A stretch of 64,000 nucleotides of DNA from Chlorobium sp. (GTDB lineage: Bacteria; Bacteroidota; Chlorobiia; Chlorobiales; Chlorobiaceae). Of the stretch, positions 51,699-60,637 are shown piece by piece. Position 1 is the first letter of the stretch, and each line of letters starts with the position of its first letter. The position numbers and the translations under genes are program-made. The stretch is taken from contig JANQHQ010000036.1 in the NCBI GenBank assembly GCA_028282595.1, positions 62,001-126,000 of the forward strand, read 5' to 3'. The notes beneath the pieces were generated by a model, which ran no database searches, was not told where the DNA came from, and saw only the letters and a program-made list of their open reading frames with translations.

Positions 51699-52610
51699 TC
51701 AGTCGCGCATGAGCAGGGCCGCACCGAATACCCCCGCGCTGTCGCCGAGTGCCGGCTTTGCAATCGGAATGTCGAGAGAGCGGTTGAACAGATGTTTTTC
51801 GAGCTCGGCCCGGGCCTGCCGCGAGTAGAGCGCCGGAACGTTGCCGACGCCCCCGCCGATGATGACGATGTCCGGATCGACGATATTGAGCACCTGCGCC
51901 GCAGCCTTGCCGAAAAAGGCGAGCAGGCGGTCGACGGTTTCGGCGGCGGCCGGATCGACGCCGGTTCTTTGCGCTATCTCCTGCAGCGGTTTCCCCGGCC
52001 CTCCGGAACGCCGGGCGTACCAGCGCTCCAGTGCGGGACCCGAAAGCACGGTCTCGACACACCCTTTCCGGCCGCAATAGCAGGGCTCTCCGTCCGGCAC
52101 CAGTTCGTTGTGCCCCCACTCCCCGGCGATCCCGTGCGCACCGTGCAGCGCCTTTCCGCCGCAGACGATCCCGCCCCCCACTCCGGTGCCGAGAATGACG
52201 CCGAAGGCGACGGCGTTTTGCCCACCCATGACCTCCCTGCCCGCCCCCAGCACCGATTCGGCCAGCGCGAAGCAATTGGCGTCGTTGTCGATCGACACAC
52301 TCGCCTGCAACACCTCCTCGAGATCGCGCCGGAGCGGTCGACCGTTCAGGCAGACCGTGTTGGAATTTTTCAACAGACCGCTTTTCCTCTCCAGCCTTCC
52401 CGGAGTACCGATACCGATACAAGAGGGCGGGCTGCAACCGAGCTCGCGGGCCATTGAACCCACAAGCCCGGCCACACCGTCAAGAACCCCGGCGTACCCT
52501 CCGGCCGTTTTCGTCGCCACCCTCCTGCGGAGCACGGTGCGCATCCGTTCGTCCATCACCACGCCTTCCGTTTTCGTCCCTCCGAGATCGATTCCCCAGT
52601 AACGTTTCAT
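51699..52610 (-). CDS. ROK family sugar kinase
   Basis: A 303-aa ROK kinase, probably glucokinase or fructokinase. GIDLGGTKTEGVVMD binds phosphate, ASVSIDNDANCFALAE contains the catalytic Asp, ILGTGVGGGIV is the second glycine loop, and GHNELVPDGEPCYCGRKGCVETVLSGPAL holds the His and three Cys of the ROK zinc site. Substrate choice between glucose, fructose and GlcNAc is open. Confidence 0.9.
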   Translation of the reverse strand: MKRYWGIDLGGTKTEGVVMDERMRTVLRRRVATKTAGGYAGVLDGVAGLVGSMARELGCSPPSCIGIGTPGRLERKSGLLKNSNTVCLNGRPLRRDLEEVLQASVSIDNDANCFALAESVLGAGREVMGGQNAVAFGVILGTGVGGGIVCGGKALHGAHGIAGEWGHNELVPDGEPCYCGRKGCVETVLSGPALERWYARRSGGPGKPLQEIAQRTGVDPAAAETVDRLLAFFGKAAAQVLNIVDPDIVIIGGGVGNVPALYSRQARAELEKHLFNRSLDIPIAKPALGDSAGVFGAALLMRD

Positions 52611-52630
52611 AGTCCCGCATGCAAGCAGTA

Positions 52631-52716
52631 AGGCACCTCTATTGATTTGTTACGCGGCCCGAATGCTTCGTTGTCCCGACGTGTCGGGACTCCGGTTTTG
52701 AAGTTTACCCCGATTG
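52631..52716. repeat. Dispersed palindromic element, truncated copy C
   Basis: Left end GGCACCTCTATTG, then CGTTGTCCCGACGTGTCGGGACTCCGG and TTTTGAAGTTTACCCCGAT as in copy A. It stops at the second internal hairpin and lacks the right inverted end; the next base belongs to the stop codon of the PAP2 gene. Confidence 0.85.
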
Positions 52717-53301
52717 TCACACCTCACTCGGGCGCGCGTGGATACGGTTCTTCAGAAGCCAGGCGAACACCGTGTACACGCCGAAAGCACACGAAACGCC
52801 GATGGCGGCTCCCGCCGCTACATCCCCCGGATAACAGACACCGACATACACCATGGCATACGCCGTGAGACATGCCGAGGCGGCCACGATACCCGTAAAA
52901 ACCTTTTCGACCGCGGGCCCCCTGCCGAAAAAAATCCACGCGATCGCGCCGAAGGCGGCCGCGTTCGAGGCGAGAACGTGCGCAGGAAACGGGAGTCGGG
53001 TCCGGTCGACGAGCAAACGGCGCTCCCAGGGCGCGGCGCCGGACCCCGTCCTTTCGAACAGCGGATCGTAAATTCCCGAAATCAGCCCGCCGGCGATGGC
53101 TGCCGCCAGGAGAGCGAGCAGCAGGATCACTGCGCCGTCCCGTCCCCTGCGGACAACGATGAAGAGCGCCGCCGAACAGACGGTGATTGCAGGCAGCGCC
53201 AAGGACGACGCGAAAATCATGAAACCGTCAGCAACCGGATGGCTCCAGGCGATGTTCAGGAGCCAAAACAGCCGGGTATCGGCCTGCTGCAGGAGTTCCA
53301 T
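52717..53301 (-). CDS. PAP2-like membrane protein with altered motifs
   Basis: A 194-aa polytopic protein of the type 2 phosphatidic acid phosphatase/undecaprenyl-diphosphatase fold, with about five or six helices. DRTRLPFPAHVLASN occupies the place of the second catalytic motif (PSGH) and VYVGVCYPGDVAAGA that of the third. In the third motif the usual Arg and the His before YP are replaced (V and C), so catalysis is doubtful. Downstream neighbour of yidC on the same strand. The 3' end borders element C. Confidence 0.75.
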   Translation of the reverse strand: MELLQQADTRLFWLLNIAWSHPVADGFMIFASSLALPAITVCSAALFIVVRRGRDGAVILLLALLAAAIAGGLISGIYDPLFERTGSGAAPWERRLLVDRTRLPFPAHVLASNAAAFGAIAWIFFGRGPAVEKVFTGIVAASACLTAYAMVYVGVCYPGDVAAGAAIGVSCAFGVYTVFAWLLKNRIHARPSEV

Positions 53302-53310
53302 GAAGAAACA

Positions 53311-55083
53311 CTACCGTTTTTTCGTCCCCTTCTTCTTTTTCGACGCCTTGGACGGCGATGACTTGGGCATCGAAATATCCGGCATGTCCTCGGACGAAGT
53401 CGTCTTGTTGATATAGAAGGTCTGCGCGATGCTGAAAATATTGAACATCAGGTAGTACAGCCCGAGCCCCGCCGGAAGATTGTTGAAAAAGAGCAGCATC
53501 ATGACCGGGAAGATGTACATCATCGCCTTCATCTGGTCATTGGTCTGCGCTGTCGGGGTGATCTTCTGCTGAAGATAGACCGCGCCGCCCATCAGAATCG
53601 GAAAGAGAGCGATGTGATCACCGTAGAGCGGGATGCTGAAACCCAGGTCGAGAATCGAATCCGGAAGGGAAAGGTCCTTCGCCCAGAGAAATCCCTCCTG
53701 CCTGAGCTGGATGGAAGAACGGAAGACGTAGAACATCGCGAACAGAAGGGGCATCTGCAGCAGAACCGGCAGACAGCCTCCCAGCGGATTGACCCCGGCC
53801 TCCTTGTAGATTCTGCCGAGCTCGCTCTGCAGTTTCGCGGGATTGTCCTTGTACTTCTCCTGCAGCTCCTTCATGAGCGGCTGCAGAGCCGACATCTTCT
53901 TCATCGACTTGGTCGAGGCCATGGTCAGCGGATAGGTGACCAGCTTGATGAGCAGTGCGAAAATGATGATGATCAGACCGTAATTGTCGATGAAGGTATT
54001 GAGCAGGTTGAAGATCGGCAGAATGACGTATTCGGCGAAGGGACGGGTCAGCCAGTCCCAGCCAAAATCCATGATCTTTTCAAGATTGACGCCGAGATCG
54101 TGCAGCACGTTGTAGTCGATCGGTCCGACGTAGAGGGAAAATGATTCACGGTGGGTTTTCTCCCCGGAAGGGAGCTCGAATTTCAGCGCGGCGGTATAGT
54201 CCTCGAAGGTCTTTTCCGCATTGCTTTCTCCGGAGAGGTAGACCCCGCCTGTCGATGAGGAAGGAATCATGGAGGCCACGAAATATTTCGTCCTCACGGC
54301 GACCCACCCCGCGACGCCCGACTGCTCCTCGCGATAGGTTTTCGCGGGATCGGCTGCGTCGAGCTTCATCATACCGCCGCCCATGTAGGCCGCGGCCCAG
54401 GAATTCTGGACTTCTTCCTGATCGTTCTTTTCGGAATGCACGAGGCCACCCTCCCATTCAACCTGGAATTCGTTGCCCGCGATGGCATCGCCGAGCCCGT
54501 CCATCAGCACGTCGCAACCGATGGCGTAACTGTCTCCGGTGAAGGTGTAGGTGATGCCGATCTTCCTGCCGGATGCGGTCTGGAGGGTGTAGGCGATGCT
54601 GAAGGTCTGATCGCCGCTGATCGTGACTTCCCGGTTTTTGACCGGTGTGGTGAAGTAGAGATCCCGCGTATCGATCCGCTTGCCGTCGGAAGTCAGGAAG
54701 AAGAGAGAGAGAGCGCCGCTGTCGACGTTTTTGATCAGATCGAACTCCTCGCGCTCGGAATCGAGGTGCTCCTTGAGCACCATCGACTTCAGGGTCGCTC
54801 CGCGAGAGGAGAACACTGCCGTAAAGAGATCGTTCTCTATCGTGAAAAGCTGCTCGCGTCCTTCGGCGCTCGCCGAAAACTCCCCGTATCGGCCGTTTCC
54901 GTCGGCCGTATCCCGAACGGCCGGTACAGCGGGGCCGGAAGAGGCCGGCGTCCGCTCTTCACCGGTGACGGCAACGCCTGGCGAACCGTCCTGAACCGGC
55001 TGTGGCTCCGGAGCCATGAACCGCATCCATACGATCATGATCAAACCTATCAGGACAAGCCCTATGACAGAATTTCTATCCAT
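53311..55083 (-). CDS. yidC: Membrane protein insertase YidC
   Basis: A 590-aa insertase. N-terminal helix (RNSVIGLVLIGLIMIVWMRF), a large periplasmic beta domain (about 75-345) and the conserved core of five helices (LLIKLVTYPLTMASTKSMKKM, NPLGGCLPVLLQMPLLFAMF, LGLYYLMFNIFSIAQTFYIN), then a lysine-rich tail that binds ribosomes. It sits in the rpmH-rnpA-yidD-yidC operon. Confidence 0.97.
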   Translation of the reverse strand: MDRNSVIGLVLIGLIMIVWMRFMAPEPQPVQDGSPGVAVTGEERTPASSGPAVPAVRDTADGNGRYGEFSASAEGREQLFTIENDLFTAVFSSRGATLKSMVLKEHLDSEREEFDLIKNVDSGALSLFFLTSDGKRIDTRDLYFTTPVKNREVTISGDQTFSIAYTLQTASGRKIGITYTFTGDSYAIGCDVLMDGLGDAIAGNEFQVEWEGGLVHSEKNDQEEVQNSWAAAYMGGGMMKLDAADPAKTYREEQSGVAGWVAVRTKYFVASMIPSSSTGGVYLSGESNAEKTFEDYTAALKFELPSGEKTHRESFSLYVGPIDYNVLHDLGVNLEKIMDFGWDWLTRPFAEYVILPIFNLLNTFIDNYGLIIIIFALLIKLVTYPLTMASTKSMKKMSALQPLMKELQEKYKDNPAKLQSELGRIYKEAGVNPLGGCLPVLLQMPLLFAMFYVFRSSIQLRQEGFLWAKDLSLPDSILDLGFSIPLYGDHIALFPILMGGAVYLQQKITPTAQTNDQMKAMMYIFPVMMLLFFNNLPAGLGLYYLMFNIFSIAQTFYINKTTSSEDMPDISMPKSSPSKASKKKKGTKKR

Positions 55084-55378
55084 TATCTCCTTTTCCTTGT
55101 TTATCGTTTACTGTTTTCCGGGGCGGCGGCACGGGATCGTACCCTCCCCTGGAGAAGGGATTGCAACGCAGTACACGCCAGAGCGAAAGCCACGAGGCGT
55201 AAAAGAAGTTGTGCGTTCTGAAGGCCTCGAGCGCGTAATTCGAACAGGTGGGCTGAAACCGGCATGACGGTCCGAGCAGAGGGGATATGAAAGACCTGTA
55301 GAAGGTAATGAGAAGAATCGGCACACGGTTGACGGCCTTCCAGAACGGATTGGGTTCCATATTGCTCATGAGCTCCAT
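55076..55378 (-). CDS. yidD: Membrane protein insertion efficiency factor YidD
   Basis: A 100-aa YidD. LITFYRSFISPLLGPSCRFQPTCSNYALEAF is the family signature with two conserved cysteines, and LRCNPFSRGGYDPVP follows. Three in-frame ATGs (55378, 55369, 55360) compete; I chose the first, which follows GGAG. It overlaps yidC by 8 bases. Confidence 0.93.
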   Translation of the reverse strand: MELMSNMEPNPFWKAVNRVPILLITFYRSFISPLLGPSCRFQPTCSNYALEAFRTHNFFYASWLSLWRVLRCNPFSRGGYDPVPPPRKTVNDKQGKGDNG

Positions 55379-55413
55379 AAACTCCAGCGGACATTGCCGT
55401 CTGTCTGCGCCGC

Positions 55414-55857
55414 TCACCCGGACGGCGCCGCTTTCAGCACACCTTCCAGCAGGCGGCGCATCTCGTTTCTGAATCGCCCGGCCGAAGGAATCCTCTCTGC
55501 CCTGCCCGTATAGAGAAACGCCATGCACAAGAGGTTGTATTCCGAGGCCGTATGTCGTTCAGCGCACTTCTGCGCAAGGGGTTTTTCATGCCGGTAGGCC
55601 TCTCTCATCAAGCGTTTGATCCTGTTGCGATCGACTGCACGGGGACAGCCCCTCTTACCGGCCACGAACAGCACCTTGGGGAGCCGACGGCTGCCGCCGC
55701 TTTCGGGAAGCACGGCATACAGTACCTTGACGAAACCTCCCTTGAAACTCCCGGCCGAGTTGAAAAGACGGGAAACGGCGTTACGCCCCCTGAGTATCTC
55801 ATGCTTTTTCAGTGAACATTCAACCGGCTGTCCGACGCTTCCGTGCGGCCGCTTCAT
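55414..55857 (-). CDS. rnpA: Ribonuclease P protein component
   Basis: A 147-aa protein subunit that helps RNase P RNA bind pre-tRNA. SLKKHEILRGRNAVSRLFNSG-like start, VAGKRGCPRAVDRNRIKRLMREAYR is the conserved RNR motif region. It starts 10 bases after rpmH. The N-terminal 14 residues before SLKKHEIL are not conserved, so a later start is possible. Confidence 0.92.
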   Translation of the reverse strand: MKRPHGSVGQPVECSLKKHEILRGRNAVSRLFNSAGSFKGGFVKVLYAVLPESGGSRRLPKVLFVAGKRGCPRAVDRNRIKRLMREAYRHEKPLAQKCAERHTASEYNLLCMAFLYTGRAERIPSAGRFRNEMRRLLEGVLKAAPSG

Positions 55858-55867
55858 TCACCATGCA

Positions 55868-56029
55868 TCACTTGCGGCGGGTTCCCATGTCGCTGCTGAC
55901 ACTCAGGGAACGACGACCTTTCGCCCTGCGGGAAGCAAGCACCCTGCGGCCTTTCTTGGTGGCCATGCGCTGACGAAAACCGTGCTTGTTCCTCCTCTTC
56001 CTGTTATGCGGCTGAAATGTCCTTTTCAT
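55868..56029 (-). CDS. rpmH: 50S ribosomal protein L34
   Basis: A 53-aa basic protein: MKRTFQPHNRKRRNKHGFRQ, then RMATKKGRRVLASRRAKGR, the invariant L34 sequence, with a short extra tail (RSLSVSSDMGTRRK). First gene of the operon that runs away from the origin. Confidence 0.97.
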   Translation of the reverse strand: MKRTFQPHNRKRRNKHGFRQRMATKKGRRVLASRRAKGRRSLSVSSDMGTRRK

Positions 56030-56457
56030 AGTGAAAAACTCCTCTCTGGTCTCATACGTTGTGTTGCAAAATGCAGGGCATTTAATTTAGTACAATCATT
56101 TTTCAAATCCAACCGGGAGCAGCCCTTTTCCACCGCCTTTTCAACATGGCGAAAACCACGATTTCAACAATGTGGATAACTTGTGGATAAAAAAATTTTT
56201 GACGCCGTAAAGCCGCAAAAATCCTGCCCTGAAACCCCACCAACACATGTGGACAACCGTTTCGAAGAAAATCATTAAGCCACAAAAAACAAAAAGGTTA
56301 ACCTGTTGATATCTTATGTCGGCGCTCCGTTACGACCCTCGTTTTTTTTCTGTTTGCGAATTGTTTTTTATCCACCGAAAACCGTAACTTGTGAACAACA
56401 AATGTTGATGATTTGTTTTCCCGACCCCCTAACACGTTTTCAAAATCTCGTACATTC
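56030..56457. promoter_or_regulatory. Probable oriC part 1 with DnaA boxes
   Basis: 428 gene-free bases between divergent rpmH and dnaA. Two perfect TTATCCACA boxes read on the minus strand (56171-56179 and 56182-56190) followed by the AT stretch AAAAAATTTTT. One-mismatch boxes are at 56248-56256 (TGTGGACAA) and 56368-56376 (TTATCCACC). It must also hold the promoters of both operons. Confidence 0.7.
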
Positions 56458-57939
56458 ATGCCCCACGTGCCTACAGACGAAGTCGTCGAAGAACGCCCGA
56501 CAATCAGCCCGGTACATTCAGGAATAGCGCAGAAAATCTGGGACTCCTGCCTTGACATACTCAAGGACAAAATCAGCAGTCAGGCCTTCAAGACCTGGTT
56601 CACCCCCATCAGACCCATTCACTTTTCCGACAGCGAGCTCACTATCGAGGTCCCGAGCCAGTTCTTCTACGAATGGATAGAAGAAAATTATTCAAAGCAC
56701 CTCAAACAGGCTCTTAAAGATATTCTCGGCGTCGAAGGCAAGCTCCGCTATTCGGTCGTCATGGACAAATCGCACGCTCACCCCGTTACGATCGAGCTTC
56801 CTCACCAGAACATCGCCAAGACCGAAAGCCGTGACGAGGAGAACGGCTGTGACGCCGGACGCTCCGCGGGCGAACGGGAGTATCTGGAACGCAACCGCGC
56901 GAAATTCGAAAGCCATCTCAACCCGAAATACACCTTTGAAAGCCTGATCAGGGGCGATTGCAACTCCCTGGCTTTCGCGGCCGCCAAGTCGGTAGCCCAG
57001 AATCCGGGGCAGAACGCTTTCAATCCCCTGGTTATTTACGGAGGCGTCGGGCTCGGCAAAACCCACATGATCCAGGCGATCGGCAATCAGGTTCGCGAAC
57101 AGATGACCTCGGACAACGTACTCTACGTATCGAGTGAAAAGTTCGCCATCGATTTCGTCAACGCGATCCAGAACGGCAGCATTCAGGATTTCTCCGCGTT
57201 CTACCGCCAGGTGGATGTCCTGATGATAGACGATATCCAGTTCTTTGCCGGCAAGGAAAAGACACAGGAGGAAATCTTTCACATTTTCAACGCCCTGCAC
57301 CAGTCGAACAAGCAGATCATCCTTTCCTCGGACCGGCCGATAAAGGAGATCCGGGGCATCGAGGACAGGTTGATCTCCCGTTTCAACTGGGGTCTTTCGG
57401 CCGACATCCAGCCTCCGGACTACGAAACCAGAAAAGCCATCATTCAGAGCAAGCTGGAGCAGAACGGCGTGACCCTCGATGAAAACGTCACGGAGTTCAT
57501 CGCGACAAACGTCACCCATAACGTGCGCGAACTGGAAGGTTGCATCGTCAAGCTTCTTGCAGCCCACTCGCTCTTCAATCAGGATATCGACCTTGCCTTC
57601 ACGAAATCGACGCTCAAGGATATTATTCGCGTCGAATCCAAAAAGCTTACCCTGGAGACCATCGAAAAAGCGGTCTGCTCCTATTTTTCGATCACTCCGA
57701 ACGATCTGAAGGGCAAATCGAAAAAAAAGGAAATCGCATCCGGACGTCAGATAGCCATGTACCTCGGCAAGGAACTCACCAATTCGTCACTTAAAACCAT
57801 CGGGCTGCACTTCGGGGGAAGGGACCACTCGACCGTCATCCACGGCTACAACACCATTCAGAAAAAGATCGACCGGTCGAACGAGGTGCGAACCCAGATA
57901 GAGGAATTGAAAAAACGCATAGAAATCATGTCCATCTGA
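56458..57939 (+). CDS. dnaA: Chromosomal replication initiator DnaA
   Basis: A 493-aa initiator. Domain I (WDSCLDILKDKISSQAFKTWF), the AAA+ core with GGVGLGKTHMIQAIG (Walker A) and VLMIDDIQF (Walker B), and the C-terminal HTH with FGGRDHSTVIHG, which reads DnaA boxes. ATG at 56458-56460 matches family length; a TTG 15 codons earlier is unlikely. Confidence 0.98.
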   Translation: MPHVPTDEVVEERPTISPVHSGIAQKIWDSCLDILKDKISSQAFKTWFTPIRPIHFSDSELTIEVPSQFFYEWIEENYSKHLKQALKDILGVEGKLRYSVVMDKSHAHPVTIELPHQNIAKTESRDEENGCDAGRSAGEREYLERNRAKFESHLNPKYTFESLIRGDCNSLAFAAAKSVAQNPGQNAFNPLVIYGGVGLGKTHMIQAIGNQVREQMTSDNVLYVSSEKFAIDFVNAIQNGSIQDFSAFYRQVDVLMIDDIQFFAGKEKTQEEIFHIFNALHQSNKQIILSSDRPIKEIRGIEDRLISRFNWGLSADIQPPDYETRKAIIQSKLEQNGVTLDENVTEFIATNVTHNVRELEGCIVKLLAAHSLFNQDIDLAFTKSTLKDIIRVESKKLTLETIEKAVCSYFSITPNDLKGKSKKKEIASGRQIAMYLGKELTNSSLKTIGLHFGGRDHSTVIHGYNTIQKKIDRSNEVRTQIEELKKRIEIMSI

Positions 57940-58247
57940 TCCGGGGACCGGGGCGGTTCCGTCTGCCGCGGGGATATGTGCACAGGCTGTCTACAACATG
58001 TGCACGAACCGCCGATTTCCTTCCGGTTGTCAACACGCCCGAAGGGCGGTTTTTGACGGACCTTGACAACCGGAAGGAAATCCAGAAATCATCAACAGGT
58101 TATCAACATGTATCCACACTGGCACAAAACCGATAAAACCTTACAATAATACAACTTGGAAACACATGAGTTCGACGATCAAGATTTCCACACATACAAC
58201 TACAACAACAACATTGTAAATACCTTTTAATATTAAAGCAGTCAGTG
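57940..58247. promoter_or_regulatory. dnaA-dnaN intergenic region, possible oriC part 2
   Basis: 308 bases. It holds the 20-bp inverted repeat at 58014-58082, a pair of ATGTGCAC palindromes before it, DnaA-like boxes TTATCAACA (58100-58108) and GTATCCACA (58110-58118), and a strongly AT-rich tail up to dnaN. Confidence 0.6.
58014..58082. repeat. 20-bp perfect inverted repeat
   Basis: Arms GATTTCCTTCCGGTTGTCAA (58014-58033) and its exact complement (58063-58082) flank a 29-base loop that itself contains GCCC-GAA-GGGC. It could extrude as a cruciform or act as terminator of dnaA. TTGTCAACA at the arm edge resembles a weak DnaA box. Confidence 0.95.
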
Positions 58248-59372
58248 ATGAAATTTTCGACTTCAATCCGTCATTTCCAGGACGCCGTAAACAAGGCCGT
58301 GCAAGCCATTCCCGCCAAAGCCCTGGACCCGCGATACGAAAATCTGCACCTTACCCTCGACAACAAGCTACTGACGCTCTATGCCACCGACGGGGAGATG
58401 TCCATAACGGCGACGACGGATGTCGAGTCTTCCGATCAGGGGAATTTCGGATTGAAGGCAAAGACCATTCTCGACTTCCTGCGGAGCATGTACGATACGG
58501 GAGTGAATTTCGACGTCGATCGTCAGCAGCTTAGCGATCAGGGCGTGGTCAATATTTCGACCGACAAGGGGCGCTACAAGATACCCTGCACCTTCGAGAG
58601 CAAGGCTGAAAAACAGGAAAAGTCCTTCGACGTCGAGCTGACGCTTTCCTCGGAAGAGCTGCTCGATCTCGTGCACAAGACCACTTTCGCCTGCAGCACC
58701 GACGACATGCGGCCTTCGATGATGGGCGTTCTTTTGGAAATAGAAGACGGGAGTCTCTCGGCCGTTTCGACCGACGGGCACAGACTGGTGCGTTACCGCA
58801 AACCCTGCAGCGCTTCCGTTACGGAAAAACAGAAGATCGTCGTTCCCTCGAGAGTGCTGTCCGTTCTGCAGAAACTCGTCAGCGACGGAGAGGTTACCCT
58901 TTCGATCGATACGGCCAACAAGTCGATCCGCTTTTCAACCGGGGGACTGGTTTTGGACGCGGCTCTTATCGTGGAACAGTATCCGAATTACGAGGCTGTC
59001 ATTCCCCTGGAAAATGAGAAAAAACTGTCCGTCGAGCGGCTTCTTTTTTACGATTCGGTCAAACGGGTGGGCAGGTTCTCGAGTATCGGCGATATCAGAC
59101 TCACGATCAACCCTTCTTCTTTAAGGCTGTCGGCCGAAAACATCAACGAGGGAGAGTCGGCCAACGAAGAGCTTCCCTGCACGTACGGGGGTGAGGAAAT
59201 GTCGATAGGGTTCAACGCGAAGTTCATCGAGGTCGCTCTTGCGCATATCGACGACGAATCGGTCCTGATGGAGCTGAGCACACCTACCACGGCCGTGATT
59301 CTCAAACCGGAGAAGGGCAAGAACGACATCGACATGATAGTTCTGGTCATGCCGGTGCGGATGAACAACTGA
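58248..59372 (+). CDS. dnaN: DNA polymerase III beta sliding clamp
   Basis: A 374-aa clamp made of three similar domains, encircling DNA and tethering the polymerase. FACSTDDMRPSMMGVLLEI and VSTDGHRLVRYR are domain 2 signatures; the C-terminus ends with MIVLVMPVRMNN, the standard PMR motif. GTG-ATG lie in tandem; the ATG at 58248 is used. Confidence 0.97.
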   Translation: MKFSTSIRHFQDAVNKAVQAIPAKALDPRYENLHLTLDNKLLTLYATDGEMSITATTDVESSDQGNFGLKAKTILDFLRSMYDTGVNFDVDRQQLSDQGVVNISTDKGRYKIPCTFESKAEKQEKSFDVELTLSSEELLDLVHKTTFACSTDDMRPSMMGVLLEIEDGSLSAVSTDGHRLVRYRKPCSASVTEKQKIVVPSRVLSVLQKLVSDGEVTLSIDTANKSIRFSTGGLVLDAALIVEQYPNYEAVIPLENEKKLSVERLLFYDSVKRVGRFSSIGDIRLTINPSSLRLSAENINEGESANEELPCTYGGEEMSIGFNAKFIEVALAHIDDESVLMELSTPTTAVILKPEKGKNDIDMIVLVMPVRMNN

Positions 59373-59388
59373 GAGACGGGATACATTC

Positions 59389-60495
59389 TTGCGATTACAG
59401 GAGATACGTCTCACGAACTTTCGGAAGCACATCGGGCTCGTCTGCAATCCGGCTGACGGGATCAACCTTGTTTACGGGCCGAACGGTTCGGGGAAGACGA
59501 ATCTTCTCGAAGCCGTTCACTACTGTGCGTTGGCAAAAGGGCTGAATACCGCACCCGACCGTGAGTGTCTGCATTTCGGAACGGACTATTTCCTGCTGCA
59601 AGGAGCGTTCACGGACGACAGGGAGATCGACATCGGGGTCCGGATAGCCTATTCCAGAACCTCGGAAAAACAGGTCTTCCTGAACAACGAGGAACTGAAG
59701 AGGTTTTCGGAGCTGATCGGCAGGGTTCCCTGCATCACCTTTTCCCCGATGGAGCTCCAGGTGGTGAACGGTCCTCCGGGAGAACGGCGTCGATTTCTCG
59801 ACAATGCACTCTCGCAGACGAACCGGCGTTACCTCGAGGATCTGCTCAACTACCGCAGGATTCTCCACCAGCGTAACGCCCTGTTGGCCGCTTTGTACGA
59901 CAATGCATCCGGGAGAGAGCATCTCGGAGTGTGGACCGAGAACCTCGCCGGACTCGCGGCCCCTATCGTCTCCTGCAGACTCGACTTCATCGAGCGGTTT
60001 TTGGGATATTTCCGAACGGTTTACGCGGAACTCGGCCTCGGCGAGGAGCCTGGCATCGGCTATCGTTCCCTTGCGGGATGTCTCAGGGAGCCTGTATCCG
60101 CCGAGTGCGTCCTGGAGACGCTGCTCGACCGTTTCCGGGAGATCGAACAGCAGGAGGTTTTGCGCCGCCGGACGCTGCTCGGACCCCACCGGGACGATGT
60201 TGTTTTTCTGCTGAACGGTATCGATCTCAGGAAATACGGGTCGCAGGGGCAGCTCAGGACCTTCCTGATAGCCATGAAGATCGCCTTGCAGCAGTTCGTC
60301 CGCCGCCAGACGGGCGAAAAGCCGCTCTTTCTGCTCGACGATCTTTTCAGCGAGCTGGACGGAACGAGAGTGGAGCGGGTGCTCGAGCACCTTCAGGGCG
60401 AAGGACAGGCGATCATAACGGCCACGGAGAGCAGAGGCGATTCCTCGATAAACGATATTTCCATCCAGGAGCTGGTAAACGCTTCGGCAAAGTGA
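59389..60495 (+). CDS. recF: DNA repair ATPase RecF
   Basis: A 368-aa SMC-like ATPase that loads RecA at gaps. GPNGSGKTNLLEAV is Walker A, GSQGQLRTFLIAMKIA the signature motif and LFLLDDLFSELD Walker B. It starts with TTG (59389-59391) 16 bases after dnaN; no ATG lies nearby in frame at the conserved N-terminus (MRLQEIRLTNFR). Confidence 0.96.
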   Translation: MRLQEIRLTNFRKHIGLVCNPADGINLVYGPNGSGKTNLLEAVHYCALAKGLNTAPDRECLHFGTDYFLLQGAFTDDREIDIGVRIAYSRTSEKQVFLNNEELKRFSELIGRVPCITFSPMELQVVNGPPGERRRFLDNALSQTNRRYLEDLLNYRRILHQRNALLAALYDNASGREHLGVWTENLAGLAAPIVSCRLDFIERFLGYFRTVYAELGLGEEPGIGYRSLAGCLREPVSAECVLETLLDRFREIEQQEVLRRRTLLGPHRDDVVFLLNGIDLRKYGSQGQLRTFLIAMKIALQQFVRRQTGEKPLFLLDDLFSELDGTRVERVLEHLQGEGQAIITATESRGDSSINDISIQELVNASAK

Positions 60496-60500
60496 CATGA

Positions 60501-60637
60501 GGGCACCTCTATATATTGTCATGAGCGGTTCAAGTACAAGGCGAACGGAGTACCGACAGGTCGGGATGAGGATTTCGATCCCGACTCGTCGGGACAACGA
60601 AGCAATTGAAGCGCGGAATAAATAAATAAAGGTGTCC
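60501..60637. repeat. Dispersed palindromic element, copy D
   Basis: 137 bp, starting GGGCACCTCTATATATTG and ending AATAAATAAAGGTGTCC. The core has CAAGGCGAACGGAG, two CCCGAC/GTCGGG hairpin parts and GGGACAACGAAGCAATTG, matching A and E in reverse orientation. Its last bases (AAAGGTGTCC) abut the start codon of the DUF721 gene and provide its Shine-Dalgarno. Confidence 0.88.
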
